Assembly: GCA_027483445.1 (NCBI GenBank) | Contig: JAIXUS010000015.1 | Location: 22,030-86,029, forward strand | Direction of reading: 5' to 3' | Origin: Bacteroidota bacterium | Lineage (GTDB): Bacteria; Bacteroidota; Bacteroidia; M30B66 | DNA length: 64,000 nt | Part shown: piece by piece, positions 32,995 to 42,065 of the stretch | Position numbering within the stretch: position 1 is the first letter of the stretch | How the letters are laid out: each line of letters starts with the position of its first letter | The notes under the pieces: generated by a model | What the model saw: the letters and a program-made list of their open reading frames with translations, nothing else | What the model was told of the DNA's origin: nothing | The model's database searches: none | Made by a program: the position numbers and the translations under genes

Positions 32995-35115
32995 TTAGGG
33001 CTGATTGGATGGCTCCTGTTCTGTCCAAAAAAAATCTGATGTGTTTCTGTTGTAATACGATAAACGATCGTCTTTCAACAACTCAAAAATATTAATTTGA
33101 GGTGTAGGTTTGATTTCCTGATAGCCTATTGCTAAACGCTCTGTACGTGTTTCATCGAGAAAACCTTTTTTACCAGACAGCTCAACAATAAAGCCTCCAT
33201 TTAATTCTTCAATTGCCTCATATTGATAAGGTAATAACACTTTACCATCAGCGCCAATAAGCCCCCATTTCCCATTTTTCTTTACTCTGCCCATCTTGTT
33301 TTTAAAGGCCAATCCTTGCTCAAATTGGGGCTCAATAATCACTTTTCCAGCCCTGTTAATGTAACCCCATTTTCCTTTCAGTCGCACCGCACACAAATCT
33401 TCAGAAAAAATGCCTGTTTGGTCGTATACAGTCGGAATTACTGTTTTACCCTTTTTGTCGATAAACCCGTATTTACCCTTTTTCTCTACTCTTGCAAGTC
33501 CGTTGTAAAACCCTTCAATGCCGGCTGAAGCTGCTGCACAACGATCACTTAAACTCAATACTTTTTTACCGACCGACGTGAAAAGCAAACATTTTTTGTC
33601 TTCTTCTGCAAAGAGAAAATCCTCAGAAACGGCTGTAATCTTTTTGAATTTAGTGGGTAAAAGCAAGCTTCCATCTTTTCGAATCGCTCCTACTTTTTCG
33701 TTGAAAACCACTCTAGAAATGCCCGAAAGAAAATCAGTAGCCGCTTCATATTGTGCTTTAATGACAATATTTCCCTGCTCATCCATGAATCCGGCAAGGC
33801 CATCTTTCACAAATCCAATTCGGCCCTCGCTACATGCACCAATGTCTTCAAATTCCATGGCTTGAACCAAATTTCCTTGATAATCCATCAAGCCATAAAG
33901 CTCATTTTGCTCAATGCGGAATAATTTACAGGCATTTCTGCTCACTGAATAATAAGCCGGCGGAACAATCCACCTACCGCTTGTCGTGATAACTCCGGCT
34001 CCTGTATCGTTCTCTGCAATCGCAAGCCCCTCTTCAAACGATTCAGCCTCCTTGAAATTACAGGGTATAATTACAAAGCCCGATTTATTGATGTATCCAT
34101 ATTTCCCATTTTTTTTCACCACTGCTAAATTCTCAGAGAAATATTCGGCTTCTTCGAATTGATAAGGAATTTGAATGGCACCGGTACTGTCGGCATACCC
34201 CCACAATTCATCCTTAACTACCGGGAAAAACAGGGTTTTCGAAAGTCCAAAATCACGATTAAGTTTATCTAAAAAAGGAAAATCAGGAAACCGCTCCTTA
34301 AATTCCATGATGCGCTCGGTCGACTGATCGGCTGTATACAAGGCATAAAACTGGTCCCAACAGCGCAGTGTATTTCTGTTATTGGGATATTTCCGAATAA
34401 AACGAATTAATTCATCCTGTGTTCCCTGAATCACACTTAACTTAAAGAGGCCATCCTCTGCATCGGGCTTGTATTGAGAATCTGGGAATTTATCCAGAAA
34501 CTCCTGATACGCTTCGAGGGTATTTTGATTGGCTGCCAGCTCAAACCTGATTTTATCGAGACGCTTTAATGCCAGACTTTTCAACTCGGTTTCCGGATAA
34601 TTTTTCAGGAATATCTCATACGATTCAGGCGTATTGATAACCGTGGCTTGCGACAAGGCAGAGCTATCTCTTAAATATATTGCCTTTGTGGTGTATTGGT
34701 TTTCTCCGAACTGCGTAATAAAAAATTGAAATCCTTCTGGTTGTTTTTGTTTCCCTGCTCTTAGAAATGCCTGAAATTGAATACTATCTAATAAATTCTC
34801 AGCCTTGGTGAGCGAAACACCCAGGGTATTTAATTTTAATTTTTGTTTTTCAGAGGCAATATTCAGTGCGAACAAACTTAACTTAATGTGCTTGTATGCC
34901 GAATCAATCTGGTGGAAATGATTTAATCGATCGTAATGAATTTTTGCCAGGCCAAAATGTGCGGCTGCCGGCTGTTTTTTTAATGACTTAATAAAACATT
35001 TTCGGGCTTTGAAAAAATCATATTGCTCAAGGGCTTCAAATCCTTTCTTAATTTGAGCATTGAACGGATTTGCCCATAGTAATCCCAAAACAATACATAT
35101 CGCTCTCAAACCCAT
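32995..35115 (-). CDS. Secreted WG-repeat protein with N-terminal TPR-like region
   Basis: A 706-residue protein with a signal peptide (about 1-20, ending NPFNAQ). Residues about 25-290 are helical with TPR/YfiO-like pieces (YPETELKSLALKRLDKI, FLDKFPDSQYKPDAEDGLF, FIRKYPNN). From about 300 to 690 follow eight to ten WG repeats, beta units with GYADSTGAIQIPYQFEEAE, GKYGYINKSGFVIIP, GKYGFIDKKGKTVIPTVYDQ, GKWGYINRAGKVIIEPQFEQ and GKWGLIGADGKVLLPYQYEA. WG repeats (KWG/TolB-like) are common in surface or periplasmic Bacteroidota proteins and bind unknown partners. It lies upstream of, and in the same direction as, the DUF502 gene. A CATTTTTG, one base off TAnnTTTG, lies close to the ATG. Confidence 0.85.
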   Translation of the reverse strand: MGLRAICIVLGLLWANPFNAQIKKGFEALEQYDFFKARKCFIKSLKKQPAAAHFGLAKIHYDRLNHFHQIDSAYKHIKLSLFALNIASEKQKLKLNTLGVSLTKAENLLDSIQFQAFLRAGKQKQPEGFQFFITQFGENQYTTKAIYLRDSSALSQATVINTPESYEIFLKNYPETELKSLALKRLDKIRFELAANQNTLEAYQEFLDKFPDSQYKPDAEDGLFKLSVIQGTQDELIRFIRKYPNNRNTLRCWDQFYALYTADQSTERIMEFKERFPDFPFLDKLNRDFGLSKTLFFPVVKDELWGYADSTGAIQIPYQFEEAEYFSENLAVVKKNGKYGYINKSGFVIIPCNFKEAESFEEGLAIAENDTGAGVITTSGRWIVPPAYYSVSRNACKLFRIEQNELYGLMDYQGNLVQAMEFEDIGACSEGRIGFVKDGLAGFMDEQGNIVIKAQYEAATDFLSGISRVVFNEKVGAIRKDGSLLLPTKFKKITAVSEDFLFAEEDKKCLLFTSVGKKVLSLSDRCAAASAGIEGFYNGLARVEKKGKYGFIDKKGKTVIPTVYDQTGIFSEDLCAVRLKGKWGYINRAGKVIIEPQFEQGLAFKNKMGRVKKNGKWGLIGADGKVLLPYQYEAIEELNGGFIVELSGKKGFLDETRTERLAIGYQEIKPTPQINIFELLKDDRLSYYNRNTSDFFWTEQEPSNQP

Positions 35116-35227
35116 GGTTGCAAAAATGCAGATTTCTGTTTTACCGATTCATCTTTTCCTGAAGTTTCCCAACATTGAACCTTAAAAATTTCTAACCATA
35201 AGTCTGTTTTCTTTTTAGGTTTATCGC

Positions 35228-37177
35228 ATGAAATTCATCCTGACCCTGTTATTCGGTTTTTACTCCTGCATTTTATCAGCCCAAAATTTTGAGTGGGCCG
35301 CCAGCGGAAGTCGGCTTCATACCGGTTTTCACTTAAGCACTGTAACCCCCGATGGTCGTCTGGTTGCTGCCGGTCAGTATTATCGCCCCGATTATGATCC
35401 AATGCCAGGGCCAACAGAATTTTACAGTGGTAGTGGTGATGTCATCCCGTTCGAAAAATACAGCAACCAACTGTTTGTGGTTTGCTACAGTAGCAATGGT
35501 GCTGTAGATTGGACTTTTTGGGGTGGCAAAAGTGTTGGTGGAGGAACCGTTCACGGGCTATCGTCGCGGCCTGATGGTAATGTACTTGTTCAATTTCGGA
35601 GTGGTTATGTGCCTTATTGTTATACGTTTATTAATCCTGAAAATGGAAAATCGTTAAGGGCCGACAGCCTGTTCCCCGACCCGAATGCTTACGAAAATCA
35701 ATCGACGTATTACAAGTTTGAATACATCGCCGAATTGAATGCCAAAGGTGATGTTCAGCAAATCACAGGTTTATTGTTGCCTACAGTTGATGAGTGGACA
35801 TCCTTTCGTGTTTTGGCCGATGGGGGAATTTTGATGGCTTATTCGAATGATGTAAAGGCAACCGATGCGCAGGGCCGAAGCCGCGATGTAATGCACAATT
35901 TCACCATGAAGCTGAATTCCAAGTTTCAGCGTGAGTGGACGCATCAGGCCATGTATCTCGATTCGAGCTGCTGCAGTGTGATGGAGCATCGGTCGGGGGC
36001 CATCGAAACCAACGACGGAAGCATCGCTATTTTTGGAAGTTTCAGAGATGGCATTCGCATGGCCGGAAGCCCAGATTTTAGGCTCAAGAAAGATCTTCAG
36101 GCCCCCAAAGGGTTGCGCTATGGATCCTATTTGGCTCTACTCGACTCCAAAGGGAAACTGAAGTGGGTGCGCTTTTCCGAAGGTCTCAGTGTGATTTCAT
36201 CAGTCACCTCAAGAAACAACCAACTGGTATTTGGTGGTGAGGTGTTGTATTCGGCACGTTTTTTTGGAACATCAGTCGATACCACCGAAGGCAAAAGAGC
36301 CTTCCTCGCAGCCATGTCGGAAAGTGGAAAGTTGTTGTGGCAACAAACATTTAATGCCAAGAATATTCAGTCGGTTTGCAGCGACGAAGAAGGGAACTTT
36401 TATGCCAGTTTTCGCAGCCAGAGGCGTAAGGGTGAGTCGCCGTTAAAAATTGGTACCGATACCATTTCCGACAGTTACGAAAGTGTGGTGGTGGCCAGCT
36501 TTGATGAAAAAGGCAAGTACCGCTGGTACCGCATGAGTAGAGCGCGCATGTCGATTAATACTGTTTCGCATTTGCATGCCGACAATTGCGGAAACCTCTA
36601 TTTTACCGGTGAAATGTGGTATGTGCTGCCGGTAAATATGAGTGTATTCGATGGTGCATTTATACGGGGTTCAGGTTATGGTGGGGCTCCGCTGGCGGCC
36701 CGCATCCGGACGACCATTCCTGAGACGCTTTTGGCCATGAATCTCAGCATAACCCAACAGTTTGAAATCAAACGGAAAGAGCGGCAAGATCAAAAGGTAA
36801 CGCGAAATACTTCAGCAGCCGTTGCAGAGCCCAATTCGTTGGTGAACTCCATTCAGCGCGACTCTTCATTGGCGGCCAATACTGGAAGAGCTTTAGGCTG
36901 CACGCCAATACCTTTTCCCTGGTCGCTAGTGGTCTTTCCAAACCCGGCTACCGGGCCAATAACGCTGCGTGCCAATACCTCCTACGCCGACCCTTCGGTG
37001 AGTATAACACTTACCGATTCCCGCGGAGCACTGGTTCGTATTTTGGTGCCTCCGCAGTTTAAAGATGCAGGCATGAGCGACTTTACGGTCGATGTGAGCG
37101 GATTGGCCAAAGGGCTGTATTTCGTGGTTTTAAAGGGAACCGCGTCGGCAGCAACCTTTTCGCTGGTCATACAGTGA
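35228..37177 (+). CDS. T9SS type A secreted beta-propeller-like protein
   Basis: A 649-residue protein with signal peptide MKFILTLLFGFYSCILSAQ. The mature part consists of beta-rich repeats with dry-phrase motifs (VTPDGRLVAAGQY, LLDSKGKLKWVRFSEGL, AAMSESGKLLWQQTFNAK, ASFDEKGKYRWYRMSRA) of the kind found in SBBP/propeller-like secreted proteins of Bacteroidota. A linker with AAVAEPNSL leads to a C-terminal type A T9SS domain from about residue 570: VVFPNPATGPITLRA, LTDSRGALV and LAKGLYFVVL. It is exported to the surface or medium; the role is unknown. It is divergent from the WG-repeat gene (112 bp apart). Confidence 0.85.
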   Translation: MKFILTLLFGFYSCILSAQNFEWAASGSRLHTGFHLSTVTPDGRLVAAGQYYRPDYDPMPGPTEFYSGSGDVIPFEKYSNQLFVVCYSSNGAVDWTFWGGKSVGGGTVHGLSSRPDGNVLVQFRSGYVPYCYTFINPENGKSLRADSLFPDPNAYENQSTYYKFEYIAELNAKGDVQQITGLLLPTVDEWTSFRVLADGGILMAYSNDVKATDAQGRSRDVMHNFTMKLNSKFQREWTHQAMYLDSSCCSVMEHRSGAIETNDGSIAIFGSFRDGIRMAGSPDFRLKKDLQAPKGLRYGSYLALLDSKGKLKWVRFSEGLSVISSVTSRNNQLVFGGEVLYSARFFGTSVDTTEGKRAFLAAMSESGKLLWQQTFNAKNIQSVCSDEEGNFYASFRSQRRKGESPLKIGTDTISDSYESVVVASFDEKGKYRWYRMSRARMSINTVSHLHADNCGNLYFTGEMWYVLPVNMSVFDGAFIRGSGYGGAPLAARIRTTIPETLLAMNLSITQQFEIKRKERQDQKVTRNTSAAVAEPNSLVNSIQRDSSLAANTGRALGCTPIPFPWSLVVFPNPATGPITLRANTSYADPSVSITLTDSRGALVRILVPPQFKDAGMSDFTVDVSGLAKGLYFVVLKGTASAATFSLVIQ

Positions 37178-37181
37178 GAAA

Positions 37182-37934
37182 TCAGTCTAAACGACTCACC
37201 TGAAATTCCAGCAGAGGGTTGGGCGATTTTCCCCAAAGGAACAGTGTTTCATCGCGAATCTCGAAGCGCTGAACCTCCTTCAAACACTGTAGAAATGCCG
37301 ATTCCGTTTCACTACGTTCGCAGGCCATTTTCGTGGTAGCCACCGGACCAATTGCAATCTTCTGGGCTTGAACGGTAAATTTACCATTGAGGCGATTGCA
37401 TCCGGCGAAGCCCGACACTTCTAACTTTTTGGGCCTAAAACGCAGGTGAATGGCAGTGTTTCCCATATTTTCGACCGGTTTGCCCTGCATCTGCATTAAG
37501 TTCCAAAATCGATAGAGCGAGAGTGTATCGCGGTTGAGCACGTAGCGGGGAGCTAGCTTTCCGTTGATTTTATTGCCGTTTTGGTCGAGTTGAATAAGCT
37601 TTTCGGGACTGTACAGAAAATACCCTTTTTCGTTGCTGCTTTCGTAAGCAATTCTGCGGGTTTCAGCGTGGTATTTGAATTTGGCTTTTACTGTAAAAAG
37701 GCTGTCGGATTTACCTACATATTGCCTGCTAATGCTTAGCTGGTTGTTTTTTTCAAGGTGCACTAACGTGCGGATGGCAGCACAGTCGGCGCAGGGTAAA
37801 TTACCCAGAAAAAAGTCAGCCGGTAAACCTTTATTTTCTGCTGTTGGCGAGGTTTTGCATGCCACGGCCAGAATGGTGGTCAAGGCAACCAATGCTTGGT
37901 AAAGGCACGTTTTATACGACATGATTTTCGTCAT
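37182..37934 (-). CDS. Lipoprotein with NlpE-like and META-like domains
   Basis: A 250-residue protein (start 37934; ATG at 37922 is an alternative). The signal region ends in a lipobox-like LAVAC (Cys26), giving a lipoprotein. An NlpE-like domain (about 38-130) has FLGNLPCADCAAIRTLVHLE, with the CxxC of the copper/stress-sensing NlpE family. A META-like domain (about 165-245) has VSGFAGCNRLNGKF and IGPVATTKMACE. NlpE-META fusions occur in outer-membrane stress lipoproteins; here a role in envelope or metal stress is inferred. Its ATG directly follows the TAA of the upstream esterase gene (no gap), so both are one transcript. Confidence 0.82.
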   Translation of the reverse strand: MTKIMSYKTCLYQALVALTTILAVACKTSPTAENKGLPADFFLGNLPCADCAAIRTLVHLEKNNQLSISRQYVGKSDSLFTVKAKFKYHAETRRIAYESSNEKGYFLYSPEKLIQLDQNGNKINGKLAPRYVLNRDTLSLYRFWNLMQMQGKPVENMGNTAIHLRFRPKKLEVSGFAGCNRLNGKFTVQAQKIAIGPVATTKMACERSETESAFLQCLKEVQRFEIRDETLFLWGKSPNPLLEFQVSRLD

Positions 37935-38741
37935 TTAAGGCTTAAGCGCCCATTGGAGGAATTCGGGAAGGGCTTCTGCCCAGGTTTCGCAGTTGTGTTT
38001 CCCGCCCTTCATTTCATAGTAAACGGTGTCGTAGTATGGCTTGTAGCCTTTTTGGTGCAAGGTGGCAATGAGGTCGAGTGTATCGTCGATGGCATCGATA
38101 ATCCCGTTTTGGTTTCGGTCTGAAAGCTCGTCTTCTGTTCCGGCCTGAAACCAAAATTGCATTCCGGGGCGATTGTCGGATTTGCGAATTACTGTATGCA
38201 TAATCCTATCGAGATCGGTGTAGCCTTTGTTAAGGTCGCGTTTGCGCCACCAGAAAGCCCCGGAAAAGGCGCCAACCTTGCCGAAAATTTCGGGATTGTT
38301 CCAAGCGATGCTCATGGCCGATAAGCCTCCAAGCGAGCAGCCGGCAATGATGTTTTGTTTTGAATGAATTTCAACCGGGTAGGCCGAAGCCAGGGTAGGG
38401 AGGAGGTGTTCTACAATAAATTGATGGTACACATTGGCTTTGTCGCCCCGACGTTTGAAATCAAGCCGGTCTTTTACACCATACTCGCGGATACGGTCGC
38501 CGGCGTGAACTGCAGCGATCATGGCCGGACGAATCAGCTTGGCTTTAAGCAGTTTTTCAAAACTCGATTTCAACTGGAGCGCTTCTGCATCTTGTCCGTC
38601 GTTCAAAATCAACAATGGCAGTGGGCCATCACCTTCGGGGTAAAACAACTCAACGCGAACTTCGCGGTTGAGCAAATCGGAGTGCAAACCTTCGATTACA
38701 TTGTGGTGTAGCTTAATTGTCGGTTTTGTAAATGAACTCAT
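37935..38741 (-). CDS. Alpha/beta-hydrolase esterase (Fes/enterochelin esterase-like)
   Basis: A 268-residue protein from the ATG at 38741. It has LLILNDGQDAEAL, IIAGCSLGGLSAMS (nucleophile Ser136 in GCSLGG), LSDRNQNGIIDAIDD and a late MKGGKHNCETWAE with the likely catalytic His. This matches esterases of the Fes/putative esterase type. A CAGATTTG, one base off TAnnTTTG, lies 24 nt before this ATG, so longer starts (38783, 38822) are less likely. It is divergent, across 201 bp, from a second esterase that heads the ATP-grasp/ligase genes, and it is followed directly by the NlpE/META lipoprotein. It may act on the product of that cluster (inference). Confidence 0.84.
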   Translation of the reverse strand: MSSFTKPTIKLHHNVIEGLHSDLLNREVRVELFYPEGDGPLPLLILNDGQDAEALQLKSSFEKLLKAKLIRPAMIAAVHAGDRIREYGVKDRLDFKRRGDKANVYHQFIVEHLLPTLASAYPVEIHSKQNIIAGCSLGGLSAMSIAWNNPEIFGKVGAFSGAFWWRKRDLNKGYTDLDRIMHTVIRKSDNRPGMQFWFQAGTEDELSDRNQNGIIDAIDDTLDLIATLHQKGYKPYYDTVYYEMKGGKHNCETWAEALPEFLQWALKP

Positions 38742-38765
38742 GAAGGAAACGCTCGGATTGAACCG

Positions 38766-38773
38766 CAAATCTG
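38766..38773 (-). promoter_or_regulatory. Candidate -7 element (CAGATTTG) of the esterase-lipoprotein operon
   Basis: One mismatch to TAnnTTTG, 24 nt before the ATG at 38741 on the minus strand. It would exclude the longer starts at 38783 and 38822. Confidence 0.3.
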
Positions 38774-38845
38774 TTATTTTCATGCGGTGGATTTGCAGTG
38801 GAAAAAGAAAGATTTTCAACAATCTCTTTCGAATTCATAAATTAC

Positions 38846-38853
38846 TATATTTG
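38846..38853 (+). promoter_or_regulatory. Candidate -7 promoter element (TATATTTG) of the ligase cluster
   Basis: Exact TAnnTTTG match in the 201-bp gap between the divergent esterases. Transcription rightward would give a leader of about 85 nt before the ATG at 38943, and could serve the following ATP-grasp gene. Confidence 0.5.
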
Positions 38854-38942
38854 CGCCCGAATTCTTGTTTATCTGTTAACGATTTGTGTGATTAGGTTCG
38901 AAAATGTTAAGTATGTATTAAGTCAATTGCCAATTGTAAAAA

Positions 38943-39650
38943 ATGACCGAATCTTATCATAGCTGGTATTCGCCCACGTTGGGCAAGCAGTTCGAGATGT
39001 TGGTGTTTGGGGAATCCGGCTTTCCGCTGGTATTGTTTCCAACATCAATGGGTCGGTATTTCGAGAACAAGGATTTTCAACTCATTGAATCGGCGGCCTG
39101 GTTTATCGAAAACGGCCTGGTGCGCATTTACTGTCCCGATAGCATCGATTCGTTGAGTTGGTATAACAAAGGAGTGCATCCTTCGATTCGCGTGCACAAT
39201 CATATTCAGTACGATTTGATGCTCCACAACGAGCTCTTTCCATCGATACTCGAGCAAAGCGGGACAGGACGTTTGGCCCTGGCAGGTTGCAGCTTCGGAG
39301 CCTACCATGCCATGAATTACGGCTTTCGTCATCCCGAAAGGGTCAAATACATCTTCAGCATGGGCGGCGCGTTCGACATTAAAGGTCAGCTCGATGGCTA
39401 CTACAGCGACGATGTGTACTTTAATAATCCGGTCGACTTCATCCCTTCGTCAAGTCATCCCGCCTTTGGCGACCTGCACGTGATTTTAGGCACCGGCGAC
39501 CACGATATCTGCTATGAGGCCAATTTGCGAATGGCCGAAACGCTTCGCAACAAACACATTAGTCATTGGCTCGATGTAAGGCCGGGCGCAAATCACGATT
39601 GGCCCGTTTGGCGATCGATGTTCCCGCATTACCTCTCCATGATCCGTTAA
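38943..39650 (+). CDS. Alpha/beta-hydrolase esterase heading the amidoligase cluster
   Basis: A 235-residue cytosolic protein without signal peptide. The fold is visible from YSPTLGKQFEMLVFGESGFP, PLVLFPTSMGRYFE, then the nucleophile elbow LALAGCSFGAYHAMNYGF (Ser117), GTGDHDICYEANLR (Asp186/188) and PGANHDWPVW (His218). It belongs with esterase D/Fes-like hydrolases. Together with the divergent esterase it brackets two ATP-grasp enzymes, a GCS2 ligase and an amidotransferase. This suggests that an ester, thioester or amide of the product is hydrolysed (inference). The ATP-grasp gene starts 35 bp downstream. Confidence 0.83.
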   Translation: MTESYHSWYSPTLGKQFEMLVFGESGFPLVLFPTSMGRYFENKDFQLIESAAWFIENGLVRIYCPDSIDSLSWYNKGVHPSIRVHNHIQYDLMLHNELFPSILEQSGTGRLALAGCSFGAYHAMNYGFRHPERVKYIFSMGGAFDIKGQLDGYYSDDVYFNNPVDFIPSSSHPAFGDLHVILGTGDHDICYEANLRMAETLRNKHISHWLDVRPGANHDWPVWRSMFPHYLSMIR

Positions 39651-39685
39651 AAAAGCAAACACAACTCACACACACTTAAACGAAA

Positions 39686-40795
39686 ATGACCATGAAAAAA
39701 ATCGGAATTCTCCACGGTATGGAAAGTAGCTTTCCGGATGCCGTAATTGAGCGCATCAACAGTTTGGGCCTCAAAGACATTGTAGCTGAGCGCGTACTGA
39801 TTGATGTAGTATCGCAAAGCGAACCCACTGAGTATGCGGTAATTATCGACCGTATTTCTCAGGATGTGCCATTTTACCGTGCTTACCTGAAAAACGCTGC
39901 GATTTCTGGAACAGCTGTCATCAACAACCCATTCTGGTGGAGTTCTGATGAGAAGTTCTTCAACAACGCATTGGCGGTGAAGCTGGGTGTACCGGTTCCG
40001 AAAACAGTATTGTTGCCTTCTTTCGAGCGTCCGGCCGATACTTCAGAAAATTCATTCCGCAATTTGCATTTTCCACTTTCGTGGGATGCCATTTTCAGTC
40101 ATATCGGCTTTCCGGCTTACATGAAGCCACATGCCGGCGGCGGTTGGAAGAGCGTTTATAAAGTAAACAATGCCGAAGAGCTGTTCCAGGCTTACCACGA
40201 AACCGGACAACTCGTGATGATGCTTCAGGAAGAAATCGTATTTGAGGAATACTACCGTTGCTATTGCATTGGCGGCAAATATGTGCGCATCATGCAGTAC
40301 GAACCACGCAATCCGCACCACTTACGCTATGTTACAGGCGAAGGCCGTGGCGAAAATGACGCGTTAATTCAGACCATTCGCGATTACGTATTGAAGCTTA
40401 ACCATGCTTTGGGTTACGATTTTAATACGGTTGAATTCGCAGTGCGTGATGGCGTTCCGTATGCAATCGATTTCTGCAACCCTGCTCCTGATGCCGATGT
40501 GAATTCGGTGGGTCAGGAAAACTTCGACTGGGTGGTTGAAACTGCCGCTCAGTATGCGGTTGAACGTGCAAAAGCACAGAAGCCTGGTCAGGATAACCTT
40601 ACTTGGGGAAGCTTTGTGCGCAATGCGGCCGGAGCTCCGGTTGCAGCGCCTTCTGCCGCTGAGAAGGTAGCTGAAAAAGCTCCAGCAAAGCCTGCTGCTA
40701 AGGTAAAAGCGGCTGCTAAAGTGACCGAAAAGGTAGATGCACCTGCAAAACCTGCGGCAAAAGCAACCAAGAAAGCGGCGGCTGCCAAAGCATAA
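39686..40795 (+). CDS. ATP-grasp enzyme with Lys/Ala/Pro-rich C-terminal tail
   Basis: A 369-residue protein (start 39686; ATG at 39692 also possible). The N-terminal pre-ATP-grasp part has IGILHGMESSFPDAVIERIN and YRAYLKNAAISGTAVINNPF. The ATP-grasp core has GFPAYMKPHAGGGWKSVYKV (nucleotide loop, about 150-170), LQEEIVFEEYYRCYCIGGKY (about 180-200) and VEFAVRDGVPYAIDFCNPAPD (metal-binding acidic/Asn residues). ATP-grasp enzymes form amide or ester bonds through acylphosphates. From about residue 311 the sequence becomes an Ala/Lys/Pro tail of about 58 residues resembling histone H1-like tails; its role is unknown. It lies in the cluster between an esterase and the GCS2 ligase. Confidence 0.85.
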   Translation: MTMKKIGILHGMESSFPDAVIERINSLGLKDIVAERVLIDVVSQSEPTEYAVIIDRISQDVPFYRAYLKNAAISGTAVINNPFWWSSDEKFFNNALAVKLGVPVPKTVLLPSFERPADTSENSFRNLHFPLSWDAIFSHIGFPAYMKPHAGGGWKSVYKVNNAEELFQAYHETGQLVMMLQEEIVFEEYYRCYCIGGKYVRIMQYEPRNPHHLRYVTGEGRGENDALIQTIRDYVLKLNHALGYDFNTVEFAVRDGVPYAIDFCNPAPDADVNSVGQENFDWVVETAAQYAVERAKAQKPGQDNLTWGSFVRNAAGAPVAAPSAAEKVAEKAPAKPAAKVKAAAKVTEKVDAPAKPAAKATKKAAAAKA

Positions 40796-40917
40796 TTGAT
40801 TCTCTGAGAGACGGTTCTCCTTTACACCCTGTAATTATTTAATGGCAGGTTGTGGAAGCGAATCGTCTCTTTCTTATTTTGGGCATCAACCACTAAACAC
40901 AATTTATCCATTCTGCT

Positions 40918-42027
40918 ATGGCTTTGCATTTACCTGCGTTTACCCTTGGTGTTGAAGAAGAATACATGGTCATCAATCCCGAAACCCGAGAGTTGTCCTC
41001 ACACGATCAGAAAATTGTTGAGTTGGCCGGGAAGGTGTTAGATGACCAGGTGAAGGCAGAGATGCACCAGGCCGTGGTAGAGGTCGGAACCTCGATTTGC
41101 CGCGATGTTGAAGAAGCTCGTCACGATTTAGCCAAACTGCGCCGAACAGTTTCGAACATTGCGGGCGATTTGGGATTGAAGATTGGGGCTGCCGGAACGC
41201 ATCCGTTTTCGCACTGGAATACACAGTTGATTACACCGAACCCTCGGTATGAGCAAATTGTAAACGAGTTACAGGAGGCGGCGCGTTCCAATTTGATTTT
41301 TGGTTTGCACGTGCACGTAGGCATTGCCGACAAAAACATGGCCATGCACATTGCCAACTCGGTGCGTTACTTTTTGCCTCACGTGTATGCCTTGAGCACC
41401 AATTCTCCCTTTTGGGAAGGGCGAAATACGGGCTTCAAGAGCTTCCGTTCTAAGGTATTCGACAAGTTCCCCAGAACGGGAATTCCCGATTACTTTAATA
41501 CCTATGAAGACTTTATCGGTTACGTGAATTTATTGGTAAAGACCGGTTGTATCGACAATGCCAAGAAGATTTGGTGGGACATTCGGGTGCATCCGTTTTT
41601 TCCGACCATCGAATTTCGGATTTGCGACATTCCGATGCTCGTTGAGGAGACCATCGCAATTACGGCGATTTTCCAGGCATTGGTGGCCAAGCTGTATAAG
41701 CTGCGCAGTCAAAACCTTAATTTTATGCTGTACACCCGCGCTTTGATCAACGAAAACAAGTGGAGAGCAGGGCGTTATGGCATTGATGGCATGATGATCG
41801 ACTTTGGAAAAGAAGAAGAAGTGAGGACACGCTCCTTGATTCTCGAACTCCTCGAATTTATTGAAGATGTTGTGGACGACCTTGGCAGTCGCAAAGCCAT
41901 TGATTACGTCTATACCATGTTAGAGCGTGGTACCGGAGCCGATCGCCAGCTCAAGGTGTTTGAAGAGACCGGCGATTTGAAGAAGGTGGTTGATTACATC
42001 ACCGAGCAAACGCTGGTAGGCACCTGA
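40918..42027 (+). CDS. Carboxylate-amine ligase of the YbdK (GCS2) family
   Basis: A 369-residue protein of family-typical length. The glutamine-synthetase-like fold begins FTLGVEEEYMVINPETREL with the catalytic EEE (about 11-18), then MHQAVVEVGTSICRDVEEAR, GAAGTHPFSHW, FGLHVHVGI and HPFFPTIEFRICDIPMLVEE, ending in helical ERGTGADRQL. YbdK-type enzymes show weak glutamate-cysteine ligase activity; the true substrates are unknown. The position next to ATP-grasp and amidotransferase genes suggests gamma-glutamyl or similar amide formation in a dedicated pathway. The 122-bp gap before it contains no clear terminator. Confidence 0.9.
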   Translation: MALHLPAFTLGVEEEYMVINPETRELSSHDQKIVELAGKVLDDQVKAEMHQAVVEVGTSICRDVEEARHDLAKLRRTVSNIAGDLGLKIGAAGTHPFSHWNTQLITPNPRYEQIVNELQEAARSNLIFGLHVHVGIADKNMAMHIANSVRYFLPHVYALSTNSPFWEGRNTGFKSFRSKVFDKFPRTGIPDYFNTYEDFIGYVNLLVKTGCIDNAKKIWWDIRVHPFFPTIEFRICDIPMLVEETIAITAIFQALVAKLYKLRSQNLNFMLYTRALINENKWRAGRYGIDGMMIDFGKEEEVRTRSLILELLEFIEDVVDDLGSRKAIDYVYTMLERGTGADRQLKVFEETGDLKKVVDYITEQTLVGT

Positions 42028-42065
42028 TTGTGACGAATTGCTAACTTGCGGCCCTTTTTTGAAAT

